A DNA stretch of 64,000 bases from Roseateles puraquae (GTDB lineage: Bacteria; Pseudomonadota; Gammaproteobacteria; Burkholderiales; Burkholderiaceae_C), in contig NZ_NISI01000001.1 of NCBI RefSeq assembly GCF_002205845.1, forward strand, positions 1,054,001-1,118,000, given 5' to 3'. The notes under the pieces were generated by a model, which was not told where the DNA came from, did no database searches, and saw only the letters and a list, made by a program, of their open reading frames with translations. Below are positions 8,441 to 18,388 of the stretch, in pieces (within the stretch, counting starts at the first letter, position 1; each line of letters begins with the position of its first letter). Position numbers and translations under genes: made by a program.

Positions 8441-10675
8441 TCAATGTCCGGTTTTCAGATGGCGCTCGAAGAAGGCGTCCATCGTCCGGTAGAGGTGCAA
8501 GCGCGCGGCCCGGCCGGCGATGCCATGGGCCTTGCCGGGGTAGATCTGCAGGTCGAAGGTCTTCCCAGCGTTCTGCAGGGCCTCCACCAGGCGCAGCGTG
8601 TGCTCAAACAGCACGTTGTCGTCCGCCGTGCCGTGCACCAGCAGCAGCGGCTTGGACAGCAAGGCCGCGCGTGACGGCAGGTGGGCGCTGGCGTAATTGG
8701 GCGCTTTGCCGTCGGTACCCGGCAGGCCGAGGTAGCGCTCGGTGTAGGCGGTGTCGTAGAGCGTCCAGTCGGTCACCGGCGCCACGGCCACGGCGGCGGC
8801 AAAAGGCGTGTCGGCGTCGAGCATGGCGCGGGCGCCCAGGAAGCCACCATAGCTCCAGCCAAAGAAGCCGATGCGCGCCGGGTCCACCGACGGCACCAGC
8901 CGCGGCAACTGGCGCACCGCGGTGAACAGGTCAGCCACCTCGGTCTTGCCGAACGCAGCCTGGTGAGCGCGCGTGAAGTCGCGGTCCCGGTGGGCCATGC
9001 CGCGGGTGTCCAGCGTCAGCACACCGAAGCCGCGCTGCTGCCAGTAGGCGATGAGTGCCATGTCGCGGCCCCAGGCCCAGTTCACCGTGGACGCGCCCGG
9101 GCCGCCGTAAGCCATCACGATGACCGGGTGGCGCACGCCGGCCGCGGCGCGCGCGGCAAAGTAGAAGGCATTCAGCGGCGTGCGGCCGTCGGCTGCCATC
9201 AGCGCCAGCGGCTGGGGTTGGTTGGCATAGGCCGCGAGGTCGGGCGATGGCGCGTCGCCCGCCAGCGCGATGGCACCGGTTTGACCGAGCGTCTGCAGCG
9301 ACAGCGCGGGCGGCTGGCCCCAGGCCGAACGGGTCACGAGCAAACGGGCGCAGGCGTTGTCGGCCTTGGCATCTCGCCACTGGCGCTCCGCCGCGCCGGG
9401 CAGCGGCTGCGCCGGGCCGCCGGCCAGCGGCTGCAAGTAGAGCTCCTGGCGCTTGCCCAGGTCGCCGAAGCCGGCAAACACCACGCCGCGCTCGCCCACG
9501 CAGACGGCATGCGCCACGGCCTCGGCCTGCTGGGTCAGCGGCGTGCGGCGACCGCTCGTGCGGTCCAGCAGCAGCAACTGACGCCGGCCCGAGGCCTCGC
9601 TGGACCAGAGCAGCCCGCGCGGCGTCTCGATGAGGTCGTCGTGCACCTCGACCCAGGCAGGGTCGGTTTCCACCGTGATGTCATGCGGCTGCCAGGCGCC
9701 GTCTGCACCGGCCTTGAACTCGGTCAGTGTGAGGCGGGTCTGCGGGCGGTTGAACCACTGCAGCCACGGCGTGCCGTCGGCAAACCAGCCGGCGCGGGCG
9801 ATGTACTCCGCGCCCGCGGGCAAGGCGAGCTCACGGCGCTGCCCGGTGGCGGCGTCGATCACAAAGGCCGTGACCTTGGCGTTCGCCGCGCCTGCTGCGG
9901 GGTAGCGCTGCTCGGTCATGGCGGTGCGGTCGGCAAAGATCTGCGCGCGGGTCTTGAGCGCCACGCCGGATTCGTCCACCCGCAGGGCCAGCAGCGCCTG
10001 ACCGTTGCGCGACCACCAGAAACCGCGCTGGCGAGCCAGTTCCTCGGCGGCGATGAAATCCGCGAGGCCCCAGGTCACCGTGTCGCTGCCGTCGCTCGTC
10101 AGCGGCTGGGGCGTTGCCGCGCCGGACAACGGCAGCAGCATCAGGTTGCCCCCCTGCACGAAGGCCAGGCGCTGGCCGTCGGGCGTGCAGCGCGGGTCTT
10201 GCTTGGGCGCATCGGGGCTCTGGGTCAGGCGCTGGGCGCGCGGACCGTCGCCCGTGAGGCGCACAAGGTAGAGATCGCCGGACAGCGGAAACAGCAGCGC
10301 GCTGTCGTCCTGCCCGCACCACTGGTAGCCGGTGATGCCGCGCTGGCTGATGCGCTGGCGCTCCAGGGCCATCTTCTCGGCCTCGCTGAGCTTCTGCTCG
10401 GCGCCGGCCAGCAGGTCAGCCGCAGCGACGAGTTTGCGCGGCTCGCCGCCAGCGCTCGGCTGGGCCCAGAGCTCCAGCACTTCGCTGTCGGCCTGTGAGG
10501 GGCGCAGGAAGCTGACCCAGCGCCCACCGGGCGAGATCTCGGCCTGGCGCGGCAAGCGACCGGCCAAGGGCGGGTCGGCGACGATGCGTTCGAGACTGAG
10601 CGAAGGGGGCTGGGCCATCGCCGCGCTCGTGACGCAGGCGGCCGCAGCCAGCAGCAAGGAGGTGATCTTCATCAC
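8441..10675 (-). CDS. Prolyl oligopeptidase family (S9B, dipeptidyl peptidase IV-like) serine peptidase
   Basis: A 744-residue exported peptidase. The signal peptide is at residues 1-22 (MMKITSLLLAAAACVTSAAMAQ), the N-terminal part is a WD/propeller-type domain of DPP IV character (LSPGGRWVSFLRP-like repeats, and AAEELARQRGFWWSRNG resembling the DPP IV glutamate motif region), and the C-terminal part is an alpha/beta hydrolase. The catalytic triad is visible: Ser608 in GWSYGG, Asp685/686 in HGTADDNV and His717 in PGKAHG. It probably removes dipeptides from periplasmic or extracellular peptides. ATG codons at 10675 and 10672 are both possible starts. It stands alone. Confidence 0.93.
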   Translation of the reverse strand: MMKITSLLLAAAACVTSAAMAQPPSLSLERIVADPPLAGRLPRQAEISPGGRWVSFLRPSQADSEVLELWAQPSAGGEPRKLVAAADLLAGAEQKLSEAEKMALERQRISQRGITGYQWCGQDDSALLFPLSGDLYLVRLTGDGPRAQRLTQSPDAPKQDPRCTPDGQRLAFVQGGNLMLLPLSGAATPQPLTSDGSDTVTWGLADFIAAEELARQRGFWWSRNGQALLALRVDESGVALKTRAQIFADRTAMTEQRYPAAGAANAKVTAFVIDAATGQRRELALPAGAEYIARAGWFADGTPWLQWFNRPQTRLTLTEFKAGADGAWQPHDITVETDPAWVEVHDDLIETPRGLLWSSEASGRRQLLLLDRTSGRRTPLTQQAEAVAHAVCVGERGVVFAGFGDLGKRQELYLQPLAGGPAQPLPGAAERQWRDAKADNACARLLVTRSAWGQPPALSLQTLGQTGAIALAGDAPSPDLAAYANQPQPLALMAADGRTPLNAFYFAARAAAGVRHPVIVMAYGGPGASTVNWAWGRDMALIAYWQQRGFGVLTLDTRGMAHRDRDFTRAHQAAFGKTEVADLFTAVRQLPRLVPSVDPARIGFFGWSYGGFLGARAMLDADTPFAAAVAVAPVTDWTLYDTAYTERYLGLPGTDGKAPNYASAHLPSRAALLSKPLLLVHGTADDNVLFEHTLRLVEALQNAGKTFDLQIYPGKAHGIAGRAARLHLYRTMDAFFERHLKTGH

Positions 10676-10697
10676 CGCATGCTAGCTGCCTGCCCGC

Positions 10698-11093
10698 TCA
10701 CCCCTGCGCCAGCGCGAAGCCTTCGTCCAGCCATCCCGTGATGCCGCCGGCCATGATCTTGACCGGCCGGCCCAGGGCGGCCAGCCGCAAGGCGCCCCGC
10801 GCCGCGCCGTTGCAATGCGGCCCGGCGCAATACGTGACGAAGAGCGTCTCGGCCGGCCAGGCCGCCAGCTTGCTCTCGACGAGCTTGCCGTGCGGCAAAT
10901 GCACCGCGCCGGGCACATGGCCGCGCGCGAACAGTTCGGCCGAGCGCACGTCCAGCAGCACGAAATCGGCCTCGCCGCGGCTGAGGGCGTCATGCACATC
11001 CCAGCAGTCGGTCTCGAACCGGAACTCGGCGGCGAAATGGGCCTGAGCCTCAGCGGGCGACGCGGCGGGAATGGCGGTGACGTGAGAGGGCAT
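10698..11093 (-). CDS. Rhodanese-like domain protein
   Basis: A 131-residue cytoplasmic single-domain rhodanese-like protein. Typical features are LLDVRSAELFARGHVPGAVHLPHG at about residues 47-69, and the active-site loop YCAGPHCNGAARG with Cys89 and Cys94, followed by GGITGWLDEG. Proteins with this CxGPxCNGA loop are probably sulfur transferases, but the acceptor is unknown. The ATG at 11093 has GGAG 7 bases upstream, which favours it over an in-frame TTG at 11111. It is divergently transcribed from the FtrA-like regulator with 64 bp between them, an arrangement suggesting control by that regulator. Confidence 0.88.
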   Translation of the reverse strand: MPSHVTAIPAASPAEAQAHFAAEFRFETDCWDVHDALSRGEADFVLLDVRSAELFARGHVPGAVHLPHGKLVESKLAAWPAETLFVTYCAGPHCNGAARGALRLAALGRPVKIMAGGITGWLDEGFALAQG

Positions 11094-11157
11094 GAAGGGC
11101 TCCGGTGACAAGTGCGCTCATCGTCGCGCCCGCACGCCGGCGGCACAATTGGCGCGC

Positions 11158-12180
11158 ATGACTCTTATCAACAAGATCACGCCAAGCGCACCGCCAGCAA
11201 GAGCGCCCGGCGCGCCGAGCGCCCTCACCGGGCCGCTGGTGGTCGCCCCGGTCTACGACGGCCTGTGCACCTTCGAGTTCGCAATCGCCGCCGAGATCTT
11301 CGGCCTCGCGCGGCCCGAGATGGGGCCGGGCTGGTACCGTTTTCGCAGTGCCGCCATCGAGCCCGGTGAGCTGCGGGCTCACGGCGGGCTGCAGGTCACC
11401 AGCGACGGCGGGCCCGAGCTGCTGGAGGAGGCCGACCTCATCGTCATGGCGGGCTGGAAAGGCGCCGACGTGCCGGTGCCGGAGGCGCTGGCCGAGCGGC
11501 TGCGCGCGGCCTGGGCACGCGGCGCACGGCTTGCGTCGATCTGCTCGGGCGCTTTCGTGCTCGCCGCCACCGGGCTGCTGGACGGCCGCCGCGCCGCGAC
11601 GCATTGGCGCTATGCCGAGCGGCTGAAAGCGCGCCATCCGGCCATCGACGTGGACGCCCAGGTGCTCTACGTCGAGGAAGACCGCGTACTGACCTCCGCG
11701 GGCAGCGCCGCGGGCATCGATCTCATGCTGCACCTCGTGCGCGGCGACTTCGGCGTCGAGGCGGCCAACAGCGTGGCGCGCCGGCTGGTGATGCCCGCGC
11801 ACCGCAGCGGCGGCCAGGCCCAGTTCATCGAACGCCCGGTGCCCGCCGACCGCGATCATCGGCTCGCCCACCTGCTGGAGCGTGTGCGGGCGGACCTGCG
11901 CGCGAACTGGACCGTCGAGCGCATGGCCGCCGCTGCCGCGATGAGCCCGCGCACCTTCCTGCGCCGCTTCACCGAGGCCACGGCGCAGCCGCCGGGCGAA
12001 TGGCTGGTTGCCGAACGCCTCGCCGAGGCGCGACGCCTGCTCGAAGCCAGCGCTCTGCCCGTGGAGCGGGTGGCGGCCGAAGCGGGATTCGGCAGCGTGC
12101 AGGCGCTGCGACATCACTTCCAGGCCCGGCTGGGCCTGTCACCGCGCGACTACCGCGCGTCCTTCGGCAAGGCACGCTGA
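11158..12180 (+). CDS. ftrA: GlxA/FtrA-type AraC-family transcriptional regulator
   Basis: A 340-residue regulator with an N-terminal DJ-1/PfpI-like amidotransferase domain (about residues 27-200) and a C-terminal AraC helix-turn-helix pair (about 235-335). The DJ-1 part shows the nucleophile-elbow-like ASICSGAF with Cys129. The DNA-binding part includes WTVERMAAAAAMSPRTFLRRF and VAAEAGFGSVQALRHHFQ. FtrA family members are frequently beside rhodanese genes, as here, so it probably controls the divergent rhodanese gene; this is inference. The ATG at 11158 was chosen because the upstream 22 codons overlap the rhodanese start region and look non-coding. Confidence 0.88.
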   Translation: MTLINKITPSAPPARAPGAPSALTGPLVVAPVYDGLCTFEFAIAAEIFGLARPEMGPGWYRFRSAAIEPGELRAHGGLQVTSDGGPELLEEADLIVMAGWKGADVPVPEALAERLRAAWARGARLASICSGAFVLAATGLLDGRRAATHWRYAERLKARHPAIDVDAQVLYVEEDRVLTSAGSAAGIDLMLHLVRGDFGVEAANSVARRLVMPAHRSGGQAQFIERPVPADRDHRLAHLLERVRADLRANWTVERMAAAAAMSPRTFLRRFTEATAQPPGEWLVAERLAEARRLLEASALPVERVAAEAGFGSVQALRHHFQARLGLSPRDYRASFGKAR

Positions 12181-12283
12181 GCCGCGCGGGCGATAGTCAC
12201 TTTGGGAGCAAGCTCATGCGGGCACCGCACAAGCGCTCTTCCTATCATGGCCCTCCCCCCGGCCACACCTTCATGGAGCTGCC

Positions 12284-12943
12284 ATGTCCCTGCGCATCAA
12301 CGACATTGCCCCCGACTTCACCGCCCAGACGACCCAAGGCGAGATTCGCTTCCACGACTGGATCGGCGACCAATGGGCCATCCTCTTCTCCCACCCCAAG
12401 GACTTCACGCCGGTCTGCACGACCGAGCTCGGCTACATGGCCAAGATCGAGCCGGAGTTCACCCGCCGCGGTGCCAAGCTCATCGGCCTGTCGGTGGACC
12501 CGGTCGACAACCACCACCGCTGGGCCAAGGACATCGAGGAGACCCAGGGCTACCTGCCCCGCTATCCGATGATCGGCGACCACGACCTGCACGTGGCCAA
12601 GCTCTACAACATGCTGCCGGCCGATGTGGACGGCACCTCCGAAGGCCGCACCGCCGCCACGAATGCCACCGTGCGGTCGGTCTTCATCGTCGGGCCGGAC
12701 AAGCGCATCAAGCTGATCCTGACCTACCCGATGACCACCGGCCGCAACTTCGACGAGATCCTGCGGGTGCTCGACAGCCTGCAACTCACCGCCCGGCACA
12801 AGGTCGCCACGCCCGCCAACTGGCAGCCAGGTGAGGACGTGATCATTGCCGGCTCGGTCAGCGATGAAGACGCCAAAACCCTCTTCCCGCAAGGCTGGAA
12901 GGCCCCCAAGCCCTACCTGCGCATCACCAAGCAGCCCGGCTGA
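12284..12943 (+). CDS. Peroxiredoxin, 1-Cys Prx6 family
   Basis: A 219-residue thiol peroxidase that reduces hydrogen peroxide and organic peroxides in the cytoplasm. The peroxidatic Cys45 is in DFTPVCTTELGYMAKIEPEF. Downstream are LIGLSVDPVDNHHRWAKDIE and a Prx6-type C-terminal domain containing RNFDEILRVLDSLQLTA. No resolving cysteine is visible, consistent with the 1-Cys class. A strong ribosome binding site (GGAG) precedes the ATG at 12284. The gene is followed by a clear hairpin terminator, so it is probably monocistronic. Confidence 0.95.
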   Translation: MSLRINDIAPDFTAQTTQGEIRFHDWIGDQWAILFSHPKDFTPVCTTELGYMAKIEPEFTRRGAKLIGLSVDPVDNHHRWAKDIEETQGYLPRYPMIGDHDLHVAKLYNMLPADVDGTSEGRTAATNATVRSVFIVGPDKRIKLILTYPMTTGRNFDEILRVLDSLQLTARHKVATPANWQPGEDVIIAGSVSDEDAKTLFPQGWKAPKPYLRITKQPG

Positions 12944-12964
12944 CTGCCCAGCCCGCCTCGCCCG

Positions 12965-13000
12965 AGCCGCCCCGGCGCTTGCCGCCCGGGCGGCTTTTTC
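12965..13000 (+). terminator. Intrinsic terminator after peroxiredoxin gene
   Basis: The arm AGCCGCCC at about 12966-12973 pairs with GGGCGGCT at about 12988-12995, and a T-rich tract (CTTTTTCTTT) follows. It sits about 22 bp after the peroxiredoxin stop codon. Seen directly in sequence. Confidence 0.85.
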
Positions 13001-13260
13001 TTTGCGCGCCTGATGCGGGCTGATCGCATTTATCAATTTGACAGCACCACGTGCCCGGAAGGGTGCCGTAAAGGCCGCGTGCCAGCAGCGCCATCAACGG
13101 CGTTCGCTGCGACATTTTCCACGCGAATCGGCGGGGTCGCACCCCAGCGAATCACTCAGGTGTTTTTATCAAAGATATCATTTGAACTGGACAAAGGCGG
13201 CACAGGCAAAGCCTGTCGTGCGGATGAGCGCACGGACCAACAACACGTTCGGAGAATTCC

Positions 13261-14973
13261 ATGGCTGCACTGAAGAACCTGCGCATCGGCACCCGGCTCG
13301 GGGCCGCGTTCGGACTGATCACGCTCCTGATGGTGGGCCTGGCCCTGCTGGCCGGGCGCAGCCTGTCCGGCGTGCGCGGTGACATGGACTCCGTGGTGCA
13401 CGACCTTTACGTCAAGGTCAAGCTCGTGGCCAGCATCGGCAACGATGTGAACCTGCAAGCCCGGGTCGTGCGCAATCTCGTGATCATGGAATCACCCGCC
13501 CAGCGGGAGCAGGAAGTGCAGGCGCTGATGGCTTCTCGCGAACGGCTCGCCAAGAGCTACCAGGAACTGGAAGCCCGCCTGCACACCGCGCAAGGGCAGG
13601 CTCTGTTCAAACACCTGCAGGACGAGCGTCACACCTACCTCGCTGCGCAGAACGACTTCCTGAAGCAAGTCGAGGCCGGCGACATCGCCGCGGCCCGCCA
13701 TGTCCTGCTCGAGACGCTGCGTCCGCGCCAGCTGGCCTACATGAAGCGGCTGGACGAGATGACCGAGTTCCAGGAGCAGCTGATGGAGCAGGCCGGCGAA
13801 GCCACCCTGGCGACGGTGGACCGGGGCCACACGCTCTCCACGACCACGACGGTGCTGGGCCTGGCCATCGCGCTGGCGGCCGGCCTGCTGGTGACCCGCT
13901 CCGTCACGCGGCCTGTGGCGGCGATGGTGACCGACCTGCACACCGTGGCCCGCGGCGATCTGACGGTACAGGTCGTGGTCGACCGAGGCGACGAAGTGGG
14001 CCAGTTGCAGCGCGCCTTGTCGGACACCGTGGCCGCGCTGCGTCGCGTCGTGGGTGAGGTGCGTTCGGGCGTGGACTCGGTGACGACCGCCTCCAGCCAG
14101 ATTGCGGCCGGCAACCAGGACCTGTCCAGCCGCACCGAACAGCAAGCCTCCAGCCTGCAAGAAACCGCCAGCTCGATGGAACAGCTGACCGCCACCGTGC
14201 GCCAGAGCGCCGACACGGCCCGCGCCGCCAGCAACCTCGCCGCGAACGCCAGCGCTGCCGCCGAGCACGGCGGCGCGGTGGTGAGCCAGGTGGTGGGCAC
14301 CATGGATGAGATCACGGCCAGCAGCCGGCGGATCAGCGACATCATCGGCGTCATCGACGGCATCGCGTTCCAGACCAACATCCTGGCGCTCAATGCGGCC
14401 GTCGAAGCCGCACGTGCCGGTGAGCAGGGGCGCGGTTTTGCGGTGGTCGCCAGCGAAGTACGCATGCTGGCGCGGCGCAGCGCCGAAGCCGCCAAGGAGA
14501 TCAAGACCTTGATCGGCACCAGCGCCGACCGGGTGGAAGCCGGCAGCCGCCAGGTGGCCGAGGCAGGCCAGGCCATGCGCGACATCGTCGAGCAGGTGCG
14601 CAAGGTGCATGGCCTCATCGGCGAAATGGCCAGCACCGCGAGCGAACAGAGCCGCGGTATCGAACAGGTCAACATCGCCGTCACGCAGATGGACCAGGCG
14701 ACCCAGCAGAACGCCGCGCTGGTGGAGGAAAGTGCGGCGGCGGCCAGCAGCCTGGCGCAGCAAGCCGAGGCCCTGGCTGCCGTGGCCGCGGCCTTCCGGC
14801 TTGAAGGCCCTGCTGCCCCGGGGAGGCCCCTCGCTGCTTCCGATACGGCGTCCACCGCGGCAACGGCGGCACGCGAGGCCGTGGCGCATCCAACGCTGGC
14901 CGTACCCCGTCGCTCGCCCCGCACCTCGGCACACGCGCCGGCTGCCGGTGAGCTGGCTTGGGAGTCCTTCTAA
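13261..14973 (+). CDS. Methyl-accepting chemotaxis protein with CheR-tether-like C-terminus
   Basis: A 570-residue Tsr/Tar-type chemoreceptor. It has TM1 at about residues 12-31, a four-helix-bundle periplasmic sensor (about 32-188), TM2 (about 190-213), HAMP (about 214-268), and a cytoplasmic signalling coiled coil with the hairpin tip region [20 protein letters not shown] and [18 protein letters not shown] Pro/Ala-rich linker leads to the last residues ELAWESF. WESF resembles the CheR-binding NWETF pentapeptide of high-abundance receptors. The ATG at 13261 has GGAG 6 bases upstream. It is followed in tandem by a paralogue. Confidence 0.96.
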   Translation: MAALKNLRIGTRLGAAFGLITLLMVGLALLAGRSLSGVRGDMDSVVHDLYVKVKLVASIGNDVNLQARVVRNLVIMESPAQREQEVQALMASRERLAKSYQELEARLHTAQGQALFKHLQDERHTYLAAQNDFLKQVEAGDIAAARHVLLETLRPRQLAYMKRLDEMTEFQEQLMEQAGEATLATVDRGHTLSTTTTVLGLAIALAAGLLVTRSVTRPVAAMVTDLHTVARGDLTVQVVVDRGDEVGQLQRALSDTVAALRRVVGEVRSGVDSVTTASSQIAAGNQDLSSRTEQQASSLQETASSMEQLTATVRQSADTARAASNLAANASAAAEHGGAVVSQVVGTMDEITASSRRISDIIGVIDGIAFQTNILALNAAVEAARAGEQGRGFAVVASEVRMLARRSAEAAKEIKTLIGTSADRVEAGSRQVAEAGQAMRDIVEQVRKVHGLIGEMASTASEQSRGIEQVNIAVTQMDQATQQNAALVEESAAAASSLAQQAEALAAVAAAFRLEGPAAPGRPLAASDTASTAATAAREAVAHPTLAVPRRSPRTSAHAPAAGELAWESF

Positions 14974-15161
14974 GGTCGCAGTCCAGCGGCGGACGCCGCC
15001 CCTCAACTCGACCGTGCCTTGCACGGCGTGTCATTTATGCGCATCAACTCCCTCATTTAGGGGAAGTTGTCACGCCCGCCCTCGTGACCGCACCTGCCGC
15101 GTATTGCTGAATGTGAAGCCAGCGGCCTACGCTGCGACCGCTTGCCACCTTTGGAGACCGC

Positions 15162-16841
15162 ATGAACGCGATGAAGAACCTGCGCATCGGCACCCGCCTC
15201 GGCGCCGCTTTTGCTTTGGTTGCCCTGCTGATGATCGCCATGGCCCTGAATGGCTGGCTGGGCCTGCGGGCCGTGCACAACAACATGGAGGATGTGCTGA
15301 AGGACCGCTACGTCAAGGTCAAGCTCGTCAACGACATTGGCGACGACGTGAACCTGCAGGCACGCGCTATGCGCAACGTGCTGCTGCTGGACAGCGAGGA
15401 CAAGCGCCAGGTCGAGGTGCAGAACATCAGTGAAGCGCGTAATCGCATCGTCAAGCATTACGAAGATCTGGAGAAGCGCCTCAACACGACCGAAGGCCGC
15501 AAACGCTTCGACAAGCTGCAGACGGAACGCGCCGCCTTCGTCGCCAGCCAGACGGAGTTCCTGAAGCTGGTCAAGGGCGGTGACATGGACGCCGCCAAGA
15601 CCTTGCTGCTGGACAAGCTGCGCCCGCTGCAACTGGCCTACATGAAGGAACTGAATCACCTGACGGACTTCCAGGAGCAGCTGATGGACCAGTCCGGCGA
15701 GGAGGCCTTCGGCACCATCAGCCGCGTGACCGCCATGTCCCTCGGCGGCACGCTGCTGGGCCTGGCGATGGCCGTGCTGGCGGGCATCGTCGTGACCCGC
15801 TCCATCACGCGGCCGATGGCCGTCGTGGTCAGCGACCTGAATACCGTGGCCGGCGGCGACCTGACCGTCAACGTGACCACCGACCGCCGGGACGAACTGG
15901 GCGAACTGCAACGCGCGCTCGCCGACACCGTGGCCGCACTGCGCCGCGTGGTGACCGAGGTGCGCTCGGGCGTCGACTCGGTGACCACGGCCTCCAGCCA
16001 GATTGCCGCCGGCAACCAGGACCTCTCCAGCCGCACCGAACAACAGGCCTCCAGCCTGCAGGAAACCGCCAGCTCCATGGAGGAGCTGACCGCCACCGTG
16101 CGCCAGAGCGCCGACACCGCGCGCGCCGCCAGCAGCCTGGCGGCCGAGGCCAGCGACGCGGCGGGCCGCGGCGGGGAGGTGGTGGGCACCATGGACGAGA
16201 TCAGCACCAGCAGCCGCAAGATCGTCGACATCATCGGCGTCATCGACGGCATCGCCTTCCAGACCAACATCCTGGCGCTGAATGCCGCAGTCGAAGCCGC
16301 CCGGGCAGGCGAGCAGGGCCGCGGCTTTGCGGTCGTGGCCAGCGAGGTGCGCACCCTGGCACAGCGCAGTGCCGAGGCGGCCAAGGAGATCAAGACCCTG
16401 ATCGGCGCCAGCGTCGAGCGCGTGGAAACCGGCAGCCGCCAGGTCGCCGACGCCGGCGAGGCGATGCAGTCCATCGTTGAGCAGGTGCGCAAGGTCAACG
16501 ACCTGATCGGCGAGATCGCCAGCACCTCGGCGGAGCAGAGCCGCGGCATCGAGCAGGTCAACATCGCCGTCACGCAGATGGACCAGGTCACCCAGCAGAA
16601 CGCCGCGCTGGTGGAAGAAAGCGCCGCGGCGGCCAGCAGCCTGGCCCACCAGGCCGAGGCCCTGGCCAAGGCCGTGGCGGTCTTCCGGGTGGACACCTCG
16701 GCGGCACGCCCCCTGCGCGCGGCCGCCACGGCGCCCACTCGCGCCAAGGCTCCGGCAGCAGCGCCCAAGCCAGCCAAGGCGCCCGCGCCGGCCAGCAGCG
16801 CCAAGGGCACGGAACCCGAGATGGCCTGGGAATCGTTCTGA
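15162..16841 (+). CDS. Methyl-accepting chemotaxis protein, tandem paralogue
   Basis: A 559-residue paralogue of the preceding receptor with the same architecture: TM1 at about 13-32, four-helix-bundle sensor, TM2 (about 191-213), HAMP, and signalling coiled coil with the tip sequence [20 protein letters not shown]. The signalling region is almost identical to its neighbour, while the periplasmic region differs, as expected for two receptors with different ligands. It ends MAWESF, again a CheR-tether-like tail after an Ala/Pro/Lys linker. GGAG lies 5 bases before the ATG at 15162. The 188 bp gap before it has no clear FliA promoter. Confidence 0.96.
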   Translation: MNAMKNLRIGTRLGAAFALVALLMIAMALNGWLGLRAVHNNMEDVLKDRYVKVKLVNDIGDDVNLQARAMRNVLLLDSEDKRQVEVQNISEARNRIVKHYEDLEKRLNTTEGRKRFDKLQTERAAFVASQTEFLKLVKGGDMDAAKTLLLDKLRPLQLAYMKELNHLTDFQEQLMDQSGEEAFGTISRVTAMSLGGTLLGLAMAVLAGIVVTRSITRPMAVVVSDLNTVAGGDLTVNVTTDRRDELGELQRALADTVAALRRVVTEVRSGVDSVTTASSQIAAGNQDLSSRTEQQASSLQETASSMEELTATVRQSADTARAASSLAAEASDAAGRGGEVVGTMDEISTSSRKIVDIIGVIDGIAFQTNILALNAAVEAARAGEQGRGFAVVASEVRTLAQRSAEAAKEIKTLIGASVERVETGSRQVADAGEAMQSIVEQVRKVNDLIGEIASTSAEQSRGIEQVNIAVTQMDQVTQQNAALVEESAAAASSLAHQAEALAKAVAVFRVDTSAARPLRAAATAPTRAKAPAAAPKPAKAPAPASSAKGTEPEMAWESF

Positions 16842-16854
16842 CGGCCGCAGCGGC

Positions 16855-17790
16855 TCAGGCCGCCGTGCCGAAGAGGCGCCGTGCCAGCTCGTCGGCCGCG
16901 TTGACGGTACGCAGCTCGGCATAGGCCGCCTCGGCTTCGGGGTAGGCACGCCGCAGATAGTGCAGCCACTGCTTGAGCCTCCCGCCCTGGTGGCGCGGGG
17001 CCACGGTCGCACGCACCTGGCCAAAGAAGGCGGCCATCAGCGGCAGCAGCTGCGCCCAGGGCAGCGGCTCGGCGCGCAGCCCGGCCACCCGCAACGCCAG
17101 CCCCGGGTCGGCCACCATGCCACGGCCCAGCATCAGGTGCTCGCAGCCGCTGCGCTCGCGGGCCAGGGCGGCATGTTCCACCGTCCAGATCTCGCCGTTG
17201 GCGATCAGCGTGACAGGCACCGCCTCACGCACCGCGGCAATGCGCTCCCAGTAGGCCGGCGGCTTGTAGCCATCGGCCTTGGTGCGGGCATGCACGACGA
17301 TCTCGCTGGCACCCGCGGCATGAATGGCGCGGGCCACGTCCAGCGTGCGGCTGTCGTCCATGTAGCCCAGGCGCATCTTGGCCGACACCATGATGCCGGC
17401 AGGCACCGCGCGCCGCACGGCCGCGACGATGTCGTGGATCAGCTCGGGTTCGTCCAGCAGCACCGCGCCGCCGCGATGGCGGTTGACGCACTTGGCGGGG
17501 CAGCCGAAGTTGAGGTCGATGCCTTCGGGCTGCAGCTCCGCCAGCCGTGCGGCGTTCTCGGCCAGGCAGTTCACATCCGAGCCCAGCAGTTGCGGGTGCA
17601 CGGGCACGCCCGCCGCCGTGCGACCGCCGTGCAGCAGCTCGGGCACGATGCGGGTGAACACCCGCTTGGGCAGCAGTTGGTCGGTCACGCGGATGAATTC
17701 GCTGACGCAGCGGTCCACGCCGCCCACACGCGTGAGCACATCCCGCAGGATGTGATCGAGCAATCCTTCCATCGGGGCCAGCAGGATCAT
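16855..17790 (-). CDS. dusC: tRNA-dihydrouridine(16) synthase DusC
   Basis: A 311-residue FMN-dependent enzyme that reduces uridine in the D-loop of tRNA. Visible features: N-terminal MILLAPMEGLLDHILRDVLT, the active-site cysteine in DLNFGCPAKCVNRHRGGAVL, KMRLGY, IVVHARTKADGY and IANGEIWT for flavin and phosphate binding. The short length and C-terminal region (RLKQWLHYLRRAYPEA) fit DusC better than DusA or DusB. Its start overlaps the stop of the upstream YgjP-like gene by 4 bp (ATGA), so the two are translationally coupled. Confidence 0.93.
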   Translation of the reverse strand: MILLAPMEGLLDHILRDVLTRVGGVDRCVSEFIRVTDQLLPKRVFTRIVPELLHGGRTAAGVPVHPQLLGSDVNCLAENAARLAELQPEGIDLNFGCPAKCVNRHRGGAVLLDEPELIHDIVAAVRRAVPAGIMVSAKMRLGYMDDSRTLDVARAIHAAGASEIVVHARTKADGYKPPAYWERIAAVREAVPVTLIANGEIWTVEHAALARERSGCEHLMLGRGMVADPGLALRVAGLRAEPLPWAQLLPLMAAFFGQVRATVAPRHQGGRLKQWLHYLRRAYPEAEAAYAELRTVNAADELARRLFGTAA

Positions 17791-18308
17791 GCGGCCCCCT
17801 GCTCAACAGCATCGCTGGCCGGGTGTTCAAGGTTCATCAGGTACAGCCGCAGATCGAACTCCAGCTGGAAGTACTCAGGCTCCATGTGCTGGCAGAGCTG
17901 GTAGAAGGCCTTGTTGTGATCGAGCTCGCGCAGGTGGGCCAGTTCATGCACGACGATCATGCGCAGCAGCGCGGCGGGCGCCTCCCGGAACAGCGTGGCC
18001 ACGCGGATCTCGCGCCGCGTCTTCAGCCGCGCACCTTGGACCTGGGTGCGCCGGGTGTGGGTGCCCAGGGCCTGCTGCAGCACGCGCAGCTTGGCATCGA
18101 AGCCGACGTAGTTCAGCGGGCCCGCATTGCGCAGGTGGCGCGCCTTGAACGCCTGCACATAGTCGAACAGCGCCGCGTCGCTGCGCACCTCGTGGCGCTC
18201 GGGTAGCCGGCGCGCGAGGTGGTCGGCCAGGCGTCCGTCCAGGCGCAGCTGTTCGGCCTGGGCGATGAGTTCGAGGGGGTAGCCGGCAAGGTAGCGGGCG
18301 GCAAGCAT
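17787..18308 (-). CDS. YgjP-like (WLM/M48-type) metallopeptidase domain protein
   Basis: A 173-residue protein with the zinc-binding motif HELAH at residues 121-125 and a further histidine at 131 (HELAHLRELDHNKAFYQL), characteristic of YgjP-like putative metal-dependent hydrolases. The N-terminal half includes RHEVRSDAALFDYVQAFKAR, which differs from classical YgjP, so the exact subfamily is uncertain. No signal peptide is seen, suggesting a cytoplasmic location. It is the first gene of a two-gene operon with dusC. Substrate unknown. Confidence 0.82.
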   Translation of the reverse strand: MLAARYLAGYPLELIAQAEQLRLDGRLADHLARRLPERHEVRSDAALFDYVQAFKARHLRNAGPLNYVGFDAKLRVLQQALGTHTRRTQVQGARLKTRREIRVATLFREAPAALLRMIVVHELAHLRELDHNKAFYQLCQHMEPEYFQLEFDLRLYLMNLEHPASDAVEQGAA

Positions 18309-18388
18309 GAAGCAGTGGCAGGGAACGTGGGCAGGGGGCGTGATTGTCGTTGCCCCGCCGATGCACAGGCCTGCGGCATCATGGCTGC

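Noticed and set aside
13069..13097. Sigma-28-like promoter before the first chemoreceptor (TAAA then GCCATCAA)
   Set aside because: The spacing is 17 instead of 15 and the -10 box has two or more mismatches. TCAA-N16-GCCCGGAA at 13033-13060 is no better.
13199..13218. ACAGGC-AAA-GCCTGT hairpin in the first chemoreceptor leader
   Set aside because: A 6-bp stem is too short to call a terminator or riboswitch, and it has no T tract.
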